A model generated the notes under the pieces. It had not been told where the DNA came from. It ran no database searches and was given only the letters and a program-made list of their open reading frames with translations. The position numbers and the translations under genes were made by a program. Shown here in pieces: positions 37,235 to 51,000 of a DNA stretch of 64,000 bases (within the stretch, counting starts at the first letter, position 1; each line of letters opens with the position of its first letter). The DNA is from Aurantiochytrium sp. KH105 (lineage: Eukaryota > Sar > Bigyra > Thraustochytrida > Thraustochytriidae): assembly GCA_003116975.1 (NCBI GenBank), contig BGKB01000020.1, positions 186,001-250,000 on the forward strand, given 5' to 3'.

Positions 37235-38796
37235 ATGGCGGGGGCTGGCAGCGGGGCTGGCGCAGGCGCGGGCGGCAGCGGAGGCGCAGGTGGTGTGGCC
37301 GCGGCAAGAGAAGCAGATGTCTTTTTGCGGTACGACGAAGCCTCCGTGGCGAAGCTGCGCGACGAGAAGCCGTGGATGCAAGAGTAAGTTGCGGTTCGGA
37401 GCGGCCCACCACGTCTTGTCTCGTCTCGTCTCGTCTCGTCTCAGCTCGTCTCATCTCGGCGAGTTTGACTGTCGTCGATCACCTTGCACATCGCGCAAAG
37501 CCAGACGTCGCGGAAATCATTCAGGCTTCGCTTGGTCGAGAACTAACGTGTACTCGTGAAACAAACGATCGCAGCGCGAGATATTTCAAAGATGTTCGCG
37601 TCTCCGCGTGTGCGGCAATGAAGATGATGGCTCATGCTGTTTCAGGCGTTGAAAAAGGCATGAACGCCGGCGGAAGGCCCGTCGAAGTGATGGGTCTCAT
37701 GCTCGGGCACCTCTGCCCAGAAAGCCCAGAAACACTCGTGGTGAGCGACTGCTTTGCGCTCCCCATCGAGGGCGCCGAGACGCGCGTTCTCGCCGATGAC
37801 CAAGAGGTCATTAACTTCATGATCGGCCTTGGCGAGTCCCTCGAGAAAACGCGACAGGAGCGCTTTATGGGCTGGTACCACAGTCACCCCTTTGATGTCG
37901 AAGTTCATTCGCATTGCTTTATGTCCTCCACAGATATTTCGACGCAGCTTGGCTGGCAACGCGCCGAAGATCGTAACGGGAACCCATGGCTGGCCATTGT
38001 CATCGACCCCCTTCGCTCGCTCGCCAAGGGACGACCCGAGATGGGCGCCTTTCGTGCTTACCCGCCCGAGTACACTGCCCCTGCGAACGAGCTGCCTGAC
38101 GGCACGACTGAAACGGACGACAAGGCGAGAATCGAGAGATGGGGTGCTGCATGGAACCGCTATCACGCTCTCGAGGTCAAATTTTTCATGAGCTCTCTCA
38201 GCGCCAACGTTCTCGGTCTCATCTCCAAGAACTTTCTCTGGATGAGTGCCATTTCGTCGACACCCACCATCGAAAAGGAGTACCGTGATCGCTTTGCGGA
38301 GCGCGTGAATGGTGTTCAGACAAAGCTCGACAAGGCTCTGCCGATGCTCAAGGCTGGTCGCGGTAATCACCTTGGCGACCTTGGTCTCGTCTCAAGGAGT
38401 CTTGGCGGCAACGCCTCTCTCGCCGGCACCACCCCCTCACTCGTTGATCTCGACCTTGGCATGGGGACGCGGGCTACCCAAGGTGCATCCTCAGAGCGCG
38501 CCGAGGGTGGTCGCGGGAACCCCGATGTTAACCTGCAAGTCTCGGCTGCTGCTGCTGCCGCAGGTAGCGGGTCTGCTCGCAATTCGAACCAATCGCAAAT
38601 CGACAAAACCATTCAGGCCGCAAGCGATCTCTCGATGGAACAGATTCAAACGCAGCTTAGCCAAATATCGAAACACCTTCTCTTCGCGGCCGTGCCAGGG
38701 ACCACGCGTCCATCTTCATCTACGTCAGCGCAAACTTCGAGCGGACCAGGCGCGACGGCGCCGGCTGCGCCAGCAACAACCGCTCCACCGCCCTAA
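37235..38796 (+). CDS. CSN5: COP9 signalosome subunit 5-like JAMM protease (two exons)
   Basis: Exon 1 is 37235-37383 and exon 2 is 37575-38796. The 191-bp intron starts GTAAGT and ends CAG, and splicing joins PWMQ to DARYFKDVRVSA as expected for CSN5. The product has 456 residues. Metal-site residues are Glu87 (EVMGLM), His152 and His154 (GWYHSHP) and Asp170 (SSTD). The spacing from His154 to Asp170 is 15 residues; the usual JAMM spacing is 10 (HSHPGYGCWLSGID), so this loop carries a five-residue insertion and extra His/Cys. CSN5 removes Nedd8 from cullins within the COP9 signalosome. The C-terminal third includes a conserved helix (EKEYRDRFAERVNGVQTKLD) and a Ser/Ala/Pro-rich tail. The N-terminus is Gly/Ala-rich. 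Family assignment is firm; the subfamily could be an unusual protist branch. Confidence 0.88.
37415..37457. repeat. (TCTCG)n pentanucleotide repeat inside the CSN5 intron
   Basis: About five TCTCG units and degenerate copies, all within the inferred intron. Confidence 0.85.
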
Positions 38797-38832
38797 GCGC
38801 GCGCGCGCGCTCTCTCTCTCCTCTCCTCTTTC
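38797..38832. repeat. (CG)n/(CT)n microsatellite after CSN5
   Basis: An alternating CG run followed by CT dinucleotides directly abuts the CSN5 stop codon, so it is probably in the 3' UTR. Confidence 0.88.
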
Positions 38833-39047
38833 TTTTCGAATTATCTAGCTTGAATGGACTCTCGACTCGACGCGATTTGGGAAACTTCCTTCCACCCGTA
38901 ATGTCAAGTCTATTCCATTGATCTGGTCCGTCGAATTGGAGTTGGTCAGGGCGTCAAAGCGAGGATAAAAGCACGAAAATTGTATCTATCTTTTGTGTGT
39001 ATGTAGGGGAAGCAATCCAATGGGTATCTTCAAACGATGCTCTGAAT

Positions 39048-42000
39048 TTAGTCATCCGTGGATGCCAAAAGGGCCACACCACCACGGATAAAGGTGTCTT
39101 GCGTCTTTGTTTCGTCAATGGGCACCGAGATGAGCATGATAAAGTTTGTCGAATGACCTGTGGTTGACAAGATACCTCGGCGCTCGCTTGTACGGTAGCA
39201 AGGTGCCTCATAGACGTGGCTCTTCTTCATGTCATCCTTCTTGCAAGGTTGGAAAAGCATCATCGGCGCAGGAGAAATAAGCACCTTCGGTAAGGACTCC
39301 GTAAGGATCATGCGCTCCTTGCAAAATCTTGCGCCATCGATAAAGAGACCATAGACGATCACTCCATCCTCGGGCGGTTCCGTCACTTCGTGCGGGTCTT
39401 GGCTGAGCATGATAAACTCAAAGTCAATCGTATCGATTTCGAGGCCATATTTACGGGCAAAGTTCTGCAGAGAGCCCGTCAAAAACGCCTGCGTAAAGTA
39501 GAAGCCGCTGATCCAAAACGTGGGTGGCGGGAGACCATTCTCATCGTCGAGCCACTTTTGGAAAAAGTCAAGGCGCCCAAGCAAGTCAGAGACGTATCCT
39601 GCGAGCGGCTTGAGTGATGGGTAGCTGCTTGCGAGCCATTTCTTGGGCACGAGACCAAAGAGCAAAGCCTGTGCAACCTTTTCGAGTTCCTCGCTCATCA
39701 CCACGAGGCCGCGGACGGCTTTCTTTACCTCTTTTAGGCTGTTGACCACGCAGTTGATAAGATTATTGAAGCGGGAAAGTTCTTGGCAAAGAACTGTATT
39801 CATCGACTGCTCCCAGCGTACGGGATACTTGAGTTCCGCAAGCTCCATGTTGTACGTCGCGGGCATCTTTTCGAGAATACTGTCGGCAATTGAGAAAATG
39901 GTGTCTTCGTCACTCATCGGCCCGCTTGCTGCGGGAGTGGCATCCTCGTCTTCCTTCTTTTCTTCCTCTGCCTTGTCCTTCTCTTCATCGCCTTCTTCTT
40001 CTTCTTCGTCATCGCCGCCGGCTTGCTCTGCCTTTTGACAAAGCAGAAGGCTGTTGAAGAGAAGGTTTGTTTCGCCAATACCCTTGGTAATCGCTGCATT
40101 TTCGTGCAGGCCAAAGACATCGGGTTTGTCGGCGAGAGGCAGCTTTTCAATGTAAGAGAGATATCCCTGATGGTCTGTGTCCTCCGGCATCACATACGCT
40201 CCACTAGGAGAGAACTGGTAGCCGTCTTCCAGCACGCCATCATTGTAAAACAAATTCAGGATGCTCATCAAGCAACGACGGTCCTTGTCGTCCGTGACGC
40301 GACCGCCGTAGTTACATTGGCCACACGTGTACCGCAGTGCTGCAAATGGAAGCTGATCGTAGAGATCGAGGAACTCGGCAAGCTGTCGCGTTGAAATGAT
40401 GCGGTCGCTCTCACTGAATTCGTACGGAACGTTATATCCGGAAGGCCCGAACTTGACACGCTCTTGAACAATGGCGTGGAAGAAGGAAAGACTGAAGAGC
40501 AACTTTCGCCACTCCACAGGCCGGGATACAACCATGTCCATGAATCCGGGCTCTGCAATGGGATCCTGCAGATAGCTACTCAAAATGTTCGCGCGCAAGC
40601 CGCGAGGAGGCTCGAGCGTCATTTTCACACTGTTCTGCAAAATGGAAACCGGAAAGTCATCCGTTGGATACGTCGTACACCAGAGGCGGTATTGGCGATT
40701 GCACGTGGCCTCTGAAGTAAGCTCAACAATGCGCTCCAGCGCAGGCATCCACGAGACGGCCAGATGACAGTTTTGCAAGACGACCCAAATCTTCTCGTTC
40801 TCAGCACCCTGAGCCTTCTCAATCATTGCCTCTGCCTTGATACCCTGTCCTTGGCCGAGCGAGATCGATTCGACACGGGCGTGAATCTCTTCACTCAGCT
40901 TGATGATCGCCGACATTGGATCAGAACCGGCAGAAAGCACAAAGACTAATGGCGTCAAGTACGATGCATCGCTGTAGCAGGCACCGAGATTGAAGCTCGG
41001 GGGCTTGACGAAACGATCACCCATCTTCTCAATCACAAAGTCCTGCACGGCCAGACTCACCTTGTCCGGACGCAGGCACCGCAGCACCAGCATTTTTTGA
41101 AAGGAAGACATTTTCTCCTCCCACGTGTCCGGCAATGGCATTTGGTGCGCGTCGGCGGCATCGTAAATGGCCTGGAAACCGGACTTGAAGGCTGCCATGG
41201 ATTCGCGGAGACCAGAAAATGCTGGCAGGTCGGCAAGCCGGCAAATTTCACCCCAGCCCTTCTCACCGAGCCACTCTGGGCACGGGTTGGGGTAAGGGTT
41301 GTCCGTAGCCACGCCACCGGTGAGGAGAAAGAGCCACTCTTGCCCGTTAATCTCGTTGCGACCAAAGAGGATTCGCACACACAAAAGAAAGCTAAAGAGG
41401 AGCTTGTCCTTTTCAAGCAGACTCCGGCACACGTTGCAGTACAGTGTGTACGTAAAGAACTCATTGAGAATATCGAGGCGTTTCTCGAGGTCATCGCAAG
41501 GCTCCGAGTCGTCGATCGCCTTGAGGAAAAGATTACCAAACCATTCGAGCGAGTACTGATAGGTGGGCTCAATATTGGCCAAATCTGCAATGCAAAAGTA
41601 GAGGATCTGGGCGTGGTATGCCACTGGAACGTAACCCGCGCGCACTTCGTCAATCTTCTTTTCGGTGACCACTGCCACTGCTTGCTTCTCTTTGATATCA
41701 TCAGCCAGCACTTTACTCGACTTGAGTGTTTCAATGGCGCTTTCATCCTCGAGGATATTACCCGAGGATGACGAAAGAATCTGAAGAATCTCGTCTTCGC
41801 ACTGCTTGAGCTTGGCTGCATTGTTGGCACCATCTACGATCAGGCGCTCCTTCTCTGCAGCAAGCTCAGGCTGCTCTGCCTTTACCACCTTGGCAAGCAT
41901 TTGGTCCTGCAGGCCTGCAGGGGTAATCATAAAGTTCAGCAGGGTCACCTTCACCGCAACCTCGGGCAAATAGTGAGGATTGCGCAACTTGGTCGTAATG

Positions 42001-45000
42001 TAGAAGCGGAAGCTGTCCGAATACTCGACAACGCTGTCTCCGAGGCGAATACACTGCACACCGCCTTGCTTAAAGGTCGCTTTTTGCAGCAAAGGCTCAA
42101 ACGAAGGGTCGATTTCCTCGTAAATATTCTCAAGAAGAACTGGACTGCCAAATTGCACAGCATTCTCCACCGTACGCATGTAGTTCGGGTCGCTCAGCTT
42201 GATAACCTTGAGACCGTTCTCCCCCTCGAGGTTGCGAATCCACTTGTTCGCCTGACCCTGAGGATCGATCATCAATGGCCAGCGTCGCGAATTGAACAGG
42301 ACAATGGCGTTGTCGACGCTGAAGGCATCTGTAGGCAGGCCGTTTACATTCCACGATCGCACCGTGACAGGGTCTCCAAGTGTCTGGAACAGGGACGGGT
42401 CGTCCTTGCTGGGGATCTTCTTTTCGCGGCACAGCGTGGTCCAGCGCTCGACAACGTCATCGCGATACTCGGCCGTGAATGCACCCAGGTAGGCGATAAC
42501 GCCGGCGGAGATGAGTACATTACCCGTGAGAAGCACGTATTCATCCTTGAGATCCGCAACATTCTGCGTCCAGCGGACTTTCTCTCCGCCAAGACCGTCA
42601 ATGAGCTGCTTGGCACGGACAAGCTTTTTCTCGCAAAGGTCCACGTCAGACTCAAGCTTGTCCTTCTTCTGTTTGGCTTCCTCGAGGTTAGTCTCGAGAG
42701 CAGCGAGATCATCCACCACAGTCTGCAACTCCGCCTTCTTCTGGTTCAGCTTGTCCATCGTTTCCGAAAGCGTGGCCTCGGTTTCCTTAAGCTTGGCTTT
42801 CTTCGGCGCCACGACCTTGGCGACTTTGTCGTACGACTCCATCGCGCGAACCCACTTACAGAGACCAAAAGCGGCCACCGAAGCTTGCTTGATCTTGGAG
42901 GGTTCAAAGTCGGGGTTGTTGACGTACTTGGCGCGTAGGATCGCAATGACTTTTTCGCTAATGTTGTCCTTGTCGTAATCCTTGAGTCTCTGCAAAAACT
43001 TGGCATCACCCAAGAGATGCTTCTTTGAGGGCCCCCAATAATCCTCAATCTTTTTGGTCGGATCGTTCGGGTCCTTGATGCGCTCTGACTTGACACCCAT
43101 CATCTGGCACACCGCGCTCATGACGAGCACCACACCTGCGGGCGGGGTCTTCATCGCCTTCACCTCGGTAATATCTCCGGGCTTGAGCGTATCGAGAGCC
43201 TTCATGGCGTCCTCGAGCAGTGGAACGGCTTCGGCGAGGTCGTTCTCGCACTCCTGCTTCATTGCGGAACACTCATCGGCCTGAACCTGGACAATGGCGG
43301 CCTCTTCACTCACAGTCTTTTTCATGGCTTCTACGCCAGGAAGTTTTTGCTCAATCACTGCCATGAGTTCGTTGGTCTCCTTTTTGGACTTTTCAAGAAC
43401 GGGAATCAAATCTGTCAGTTCCTGTTGCATGGTTCCGACCTGCTCCGCAGCAAATGCGAGCTTTTCGAGGCCAATCTCGTACCGACGACGTTGACCATTG
43501 ACATGGTCACGGCACGATGCCAAGGAACCCTTGAAGCTGCGGATGAGCTCCAGATAAGACGTTGGGGTCACGTAATTGATGCGTCGGAGCTCGTTTCGCA
43601 TGCGCTCGCTCAAGTCCGAAATGGATAGGTGCATGTACTGGCACGTGTCCACAATCTCTTCGCGCACATCGGCGTCCAATTCGACGCTACCCAAAAAGGT
43701 ACGTGCCACAGCAACGAGAGCGTCCTTGGGCCAGGCAAAAAACCAGTCAATCGTGCAGCAGTTTACCAGACTCGGGAACTTGCGCAGGCGATCGCGAAAT
43801 GCGCTACCGATAGGACTGAACGCCAGAACCACGTGCAGGCGGGATCGCACGCGGTCGATGAACATGCGCCACAACTCGTTGAGCGACGCGTCCTTGATGC
43901 CAAGCTCCTTGACAATCTTTTGCATGCGGTCCAAGATTTCCATTCGCACGTCGAGCGGAAACAGATTCGGCACCTCACCAGTGTTCAGCATGCAATTGAT
44001 ATCCTCGATAAAGCTCTCGTATTTGATCTGAGTGTCACAAAAGAGAAACACCATGGGCTTGCTGCCGGTACCAGCGCCCTTGAGGACCTCTTGAAGATCC
44101 TCACGCCACTCCACCTCGGTGTAATTCTTGGCGAGCTCGACCTGAATCAGAGAATAGTCGGCCACAAAGGCCGCGAGACGGGTGAGCGACTGACGTCCAC
44201 TACCACCGACGCCAACGAGAAGCAAGTTTCCACGCGGCATACCAAGGACACGCGCGATGCGAGAAATGTGCTCGATAGCAAAGACGAACATCACCAAATC
44301 CATTGGCGTCTTGCTCTCTGCGTTATACAGCTCGAGGTAGTCTTGCATGAGCGGAACAAGCCCTGGAACATCGTTCACCTCGACATAAGGGCGTTTGGGA
44401 TTGTCTGGGTTGGCGTAGCTTCCGAAAAAGAGCTTGCGCAGTGAATCAAGGACGGTCTCACCTTCGCCGCCCTCTGCACCGCTCGTCGCATCGGCACCGG
44501 CATCGGCATCGGCACGCAAGTGGCGCGTCGCCGCCGCGACTCCTCCTGGCTCATCAAGATGATCTGCAAGTGCCTCATCCAAGGCACTCACAAACCATTC
44601 CTGATCGTCAACGTCAATGAGGCGATCCATCATGACGCGACATGTTTCGTGAATCCAGAGTCGCCGAAGGCCTGCGGCGTTAAAGTCATCCGAGCGGCTC
44701 ACAAGCATGACGCCTTGTACAATGCGACTAAAGTCACGCAGATTAAAGGTGTAGTGCGACTTGAGCGGGGTGGGTAGCAAGTTTTCAATCGCTTGCGTGT
44801 ACACTTGAAGGGTCGCATCGACGAGCCGCGTTGAGAGCCCAGCCACGTCTGCAGGCATGTCCTGTGCGCCCATGTGCCACGAAAGAATCGTGTTGAAAAT
44901 GAGTTTCATCGTGTCGCCGTCAAAGCTGGACACGCACAAAATGCTGAAGTGACGCAGCATTCGTGGTGTGATGTGGTTGCGACTGCCGCCGGGCGGACAC

Positions 45001-48000
45001 ATGGCGCTGATGAGCTGGGTATCGACGATCTGATGAAAGTCCTTTTCAACAAGATCAAACCACCCGCCATTGTCCACGAGCTGGCGGAGAATCTCAATCG
45101 GGGGTTGCGCGCCATACTCCTCGACCTCGGGCATGTTCAAGTCATCAACAAAGACGACGCATTTGTTGCCCATGGGCGGGCCATAAATACCGCGCCTCCG
45201 CTTGTCAATTTTGCCGTCAACAATTTCCTGGGTCTGATTCGCGCTTGTTTTGGCCGTAAAGGCAACCGGGACCGTCTTGTAGACGTCCTGGTCGACACTC
45301 TGACTGAGGATTTGACCAATGAACATTGACTTGCCCGTCCCAGTGGGCCCCACCACCAGTACAGGAAAGCTATTGAGCAGGTTGAGGACGACGATGCGCT
45401 CCATTTGTGCGGTGACCTTGGTTGGGATCACCAAAGAGCTAAATTCCGCGTCCTTGTCAAGCTGGGGCAACACAAAAGTGTCCGTCCAGGACATCCATGT
45501 TTTTGCAGACTTTTTCACCTCCGGGCTGCCGATGGTTTTGGCACCGCCGCCGATGAAGCAATAGTCGAACAAAAGCCCTTCGTCGGGCATGGGCGAGAGA
45601 AATTCGTACGAGCCAGATTCAAAGGGACATTTCCAGCCTCGTAGCATGAGGAGCGTATTTACGGCCTTCATCTCAGGCACATCAACCACGGTGGCGTCCT
45701 TCATGAAGCGCCGCAAAAAGTCGCTGAGCAAGGTACGGCTCTCCGCATCGACGATGCCACCAACAGCCCACACGAGACAAAACAAAAAGGTATTCTCAAT
45801 CATGCCCTGATCGATGCTCACCTTTGCTGCGGTAGCCTCGAGGAGCATGGCTTCCATGAGGCGGAGGAAAGACACAACCAGTGTCTGGTCCAGAGTAGGT
45901 ACGAAGCTGCGACAATCTTTGCGCAGAAAGGAGATGGCCGGGTCGATGAGCCAGTCGCACAGAGTCATGAGCAGTTGAGTTTGTTCCTCATCGAGAACAA
46001 ACCCTGGGGCGTCCGGGTCTTCCTCTTCGGCGGCGTCCTTCTTGCCCTTGGCAGGCTTCTTCTTGCCGTCGCCGCCATTCTTTTCCTCCTCTTCAGCTTT
46101 GTCACCGGCGCCCTCCTGGTCATCGATGCCAATGCGAAAAACGGGAGGCAGGTTGAGTGTACCATATTTCATAAGCCAAGATTTAAGGACAGGCTGCCAG
46201 CCAACGCGAAATGGCTCCATGTAAATGACGCCGACGCGTGACACAGTGGCTGGAGACGCCACTTCAAGATCCATAGGCTCGAAGATCATGCTCATCGTGG
46301 GCGTCATCATAATCATTTCGCCGTTCATGAGGCAGAGTTTCTTGTTGTCGTCCAGGACAGTATTCATGTTCTCAATCCAAATGGCATCAACGGGTCCGTC
46401 GAACCAAACCCACTTTCGGTCCTCGACGGCACCAATCTTGGGTGGATTGGTCGAAAAATTACGGTAGGCGATCGCCAAGACGCCATCTGTCCACTCGTGC
46501 GAGACAGGATCGAACTCACCGTAGAGCTGACCCATGGTGATGGATTTGGGATTCATGATGGCCGTGTGGACTTTAGTCCATCGCGGATCCTCGGGAAAGC
46601 GCTCTTTTAGCAAGGTGAGGACACGCTGTAACATCTTGAGCGAAGTCGTCTTGCCGGCAAAGGGAAGGCCAACGACCATGAAACCGTGACGCACAATCAT
46701 CATTTCGTACACCTCGTGCACCTTTGTCAGAAAATATTCCGTCGGGTCAAGTCGCCATTCACGGCAAACCTCGCGGATGGCTGAGTCCATGATAGAATAG
46801 TCGACATCAGGAAGCTTGATACCGGGGAAGAGATCCGACACAATGCCATTAAACAGAGGGACGTCCGGGGCGAGGAACTTGGGAAGGTTCACGTCAATAA
46901 TTGACCTCAGGCAAAGAATGTTCTCGTCCTCCTCGGGCTGTTGCTGTTTGAGGTTACCGGCAGCGCGCAAGACAGCCATCACGGCACGCATGCCGTAATC
47001 GTAATGGGATTGGTTTGAAAGCTGCTCGGAGCAAAGCTTGTACGTCATGACAATCTTCTTGGCCAGCTTGAAGCCCTCAAGGTAGCCCATGCTGTAGAGA
47101 ATAATCTGGCCAATCATAGCATAGTCGGGAACCATCATGGCTACATCGCGAAAGAGCGCCTTAAGATTATCAGGCAGCTCTTGCCGGCCGGCATAACCTG
47201 GGTTCATTGTGATAAAGACATTGCAGGTAACGCGCAGCTTGATCATCACGCCCTCAAACTCGAAAGTATCAACTTTGGCTACCTTGGCGCGAGAAATAGT
47301 CAGAATTTGCTGCGCCACCACCGAAAGCACTTCGAGGTTGATGCGATTGAATTCATCAAAACACGCCCAGGCGCCGGTACCCGCAAGTCCCTTGAAAAAC
47401 TTGCCCATGGCCTTGTAGTCGAGACTATCGGAACAGTTGTACACGACGCACTGAATGGCAATTGCTTTTCCAAGATCCTTGGTCGTCTCGGTCTTACCCG
47501 TTCCTGCAGGTCCTGCCGGAGCACCACCATAGTCGAGATGCACTGCACCCATGAGTGTACGGTAGCAGCGATCTGTAAGCGGCGTGATCACCAGACGCAT
47601 TGAGTTACCGAGGTACTCGTAGCCGTAGAGACGCTCAGCATTAATCATGCGGCACGAGACCGATCCTGGGTCACCGGAAAGTGCAGAGGCCCGTCCCTCG
47701 TACCAATAGTAACGGAGCTGACACAGCCAGTCAAAATCGTTGGGATCCGACGTACCCAGCCGCGCGAGCTCCTCTGTAACGTCGCGAGCGTGTACATCGA
47801 GCACGACGAGGGGACTGACGGTCTTGCGCACGAGCTTGTCGATTTTACCGCGCACGAGCTGAATAATGTCATTAATGTACCCTGTAAGTTTGTCTGCGTA
47901 GGCCTGGACGGCGGCGGGTCCCTCAGAAATGGCCGCTGTGCATTCCTGCGTCCAGTACGTTTGCGTCACGCCGAGAACAACCTGACCAGGCCATAACTGC

Positions 48001-51000
48001 AGCCACTGAATGCGATCTTTGTCGCGATAGTCGACAATGGCCTCGTCGAAAACATGCGCCACGGTCTTGCGCATGATATTTTGAATTTGATCGAGCCAAA
48101 TCTCGACACAGCCACCAGCTTCATTGGGATTGATGATTTTCTCCTTGACTTCATCGTACGTAAAGGGCACGACCTCGCCTTCCGATGAAATCATGGCGCG
48201 GATGTCCATCGTGTTGGTGAATTCAAGACTGGAGATGCCCTCGAAGCACTTGATAAGGTGTGGCTGCACACGTTTCGGATCCTTGGTCTCACTGAGAATC
48301 TCCAGGAGTTCTTCGTTGGAGAGGAAGAAGAACCGCGGGAAGAAGACACGCTTGGCGTTCAGGTAGTCGGCAAGACCCTTTTGAATCTCATCGAGCATTT
48401 CGTTGGCGCGCTTGAGCTTGGGCAAGAGACCCTCCTGCTGAAAGACAGCCATAACGTTGAGGTCCTCCATGGTCTTTTCCATGGAGTCGCGCCAAAGGCG
48501 ATCGACCTTTTTGAACATCTTGGCTTCGCTCGGCATTTGCTTACAAATGTCAGCACTCGAGAAAATAGGTTCGAGGTAAAGCCAGGTGCCCTGCATGGCA
48601 AGTCTATTCGAGATGATGGCCTCGAGGTCCTTGAGCCGCTGTTCCCAGGCAATACAGCGCTCCTCCATTGTTTTGATGTATCGCGAGGCGCGCATGGCCT
48701 GCGTGCGTACAAGTTGATCATCCAAGGTCTGCTCAATTTCGTCCATGGATCGGAAGATCGAGGTCCCCGTGTCTTTGTACTCAAGCACGGCAAAGGCAAG
48801 AGGCTCCCAGTCCTCCTCCATCTTGTCCATTGCTTTCATAAGCGAGTACTCTTTTGCAGCAGCCCCGCAGATTTCCTCGAGAGGCTCGGTATTCTTTTCT
48901 TCAAAGAGACCGTGCTCCGCCATGCCTGCAATGGTCACAACGGTGGGATCAGGGTCTTCCGGCTCGGCGTCAGCATCGGTCCCCTTGCTCTTCTCGGCGA
49001 TGAGGTCACCTCCCTCGGCTTGCGGTCCACCCGCGTTTTGTGCCTCTGCAGCAGCTTGAGCGGCCGCTGCTGCTGCGGCGGCCGCCTCGTCTTCAGGAAT
49101 AACTGGGTCATGTACGATTCCCTTTTCATCGACAAAAGGGATGCGAAAGACCTCCGTATACATTTGGCGGTAGTGACGCTCGCGAAGCGAAGGATGTCCA
49201 AAGAGCGCCACGAAGTCAGCCTTGCTGCGCGTCACACGAATCGCCGCCAAAAGGATCTCGACCACCTCATCGCCCTTGTACTTGCGATTGTAGCCGACGG
49301 CCTCTTGAAAGTACTCGTCAACAACTCGCTCGAGCTGCGGGCCGTCGAGGCCGTCTTCGTTGCGTTCTGGGTTGAGAAGGATTGTCATGTCGGTGTTCCA
49401 CCAGCGGTCATGATCCGCATTCCAGCGCGCAAGGCAACCCCAAATGCTTTGACGCCGCTCAAGCAGCATACGGCAGTTCTCGACGGCGCCGACCTCGAAG
49501 TTGTACGTCGTAGTAGGTTTGTCTTCAGGCTTCTTTTTCCCACCCACGAGAAGTTCCATCTGGTGAGCGTACTGCTTTGCCTTTTCGAGCTGGACGTCCC
49601 ATTTGCCCTTGAGCTTGCCAAGAATATCGACCATTTCTTCAGGGCTCTGCTCCGGGTCATTGAACGGTTCGCGAGTGAGTTGCAGCGTCATTTGGTCACA
49701 GAACTCCTCCATCGAGGTAATGCCTGCCTTGAGCTTGTCCACATAGGCATTGTTGTGCGCTGCAATGTGATTGCGTCCACGAGCCAGCGACTCTTCGAAG
49801 CGCGTCTTTTCCTCGGCGAGCTCCTCGAGGCGAGCGGCATCTTCGATGGAGTGCTTGACTTGGAAGGTTTTCATGAGCACATAGATATCCTGTACCAGCT
49901 CAAAGCTGCGGTCGTGGAATTTTTGCGCTCCAACATGAACATTGTAGTGCTCGACATACTCGGCATGGGAGGTGAGCGAAGCGTTTGGATCGACTTCGAG
50001 CTCAGTGCATGCCTTACGATACTTTGCAATAAGATCAATGACCTGGTCGTGTCCAAGAGTCTCCAGATACGCCTTGCAAGTATCCATTGGCAGGGCCAAA
50101 TACGCCAGTAGAGCCTCCTTGAAGCTACGTGTCTCGATGATGACGAGGGAGCCGCACCTTGTTTCCAGCTTCATGTTGGCAATGTCCTTGCCCCAGTCCT
50201 GGTACATGTGTAGATCCCGCTTCAGGGTCAAGTAATCGGGTCGAGAAGCCACGTACGCCTCTGCATCAAAGGACGTGAGCCCAAGGTAAATCTCCTGGAA
50301 GCGATCCTTCACGCTTGTACCAAAGACATTACCTTCGGCGTAGGCCTGGGTGATGACGGCATATAGCTGGCCAAAGGTGTCGGTGAGCGAGTCGAAATCG
50401 GCACAGGTTGCTGTGAGAGAGGTCATCTCGCTCAGTCGATTTTCGACGGTACCACGAGCGTATTCAGGATCGTACGGCTGCATTTCCTCCACGGAAGCAG
50501 CGCGGTCGGGGATCATGAGCAGAGGAAAGGAATCGACCGTGGCCAAAAGTTTCGTGCAAAAGTCTGTGAATGCCCCAAACATTTCTGTCTCGGTAGGATC
50601 GATCGCATGAAAGACTACGCGAGTCGTTTTGACTTTTTTCCTTTTGGTTTTCTGTTCACCGTTCCCGTCGGCGTCGATGTCCTCGTCGGCGTCGTCCTCG
50701 TCCTCGTCTTCCTCTTCCTCATCTTCTTCGTCTTCGTCGTCGTCGTCCTCGCCCTCGGGACGCTTGACTTCAACCTCTTCGGAGCGGAGCTCGACATTGA
50801 CCTTGAAAACGCCTGTGCTCGAAGTAGCGACAAAGTCCACCAACTGGGCGTAAGCGTCAATGATGTAGTGAAGCATGCGGCCGAGAATGACGTAATTGAC
50901 CATGCGACAAAAGTCTGGAAGTCGCAAGAGATCGTATTCGAGGGTCCTGATCGCGCGAATGGTCGTCTCCTTTTCAAGTCGCGCCTCGGCCATGGACTTG

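Noticed and set aside
36937-37617. A long N-terminal extension of CSN5 without splicing
   Set aside because: It passes through the repeat-bearing leader and intron. Splicing 37383 to 37575 gives a far better CSN5 sequence.
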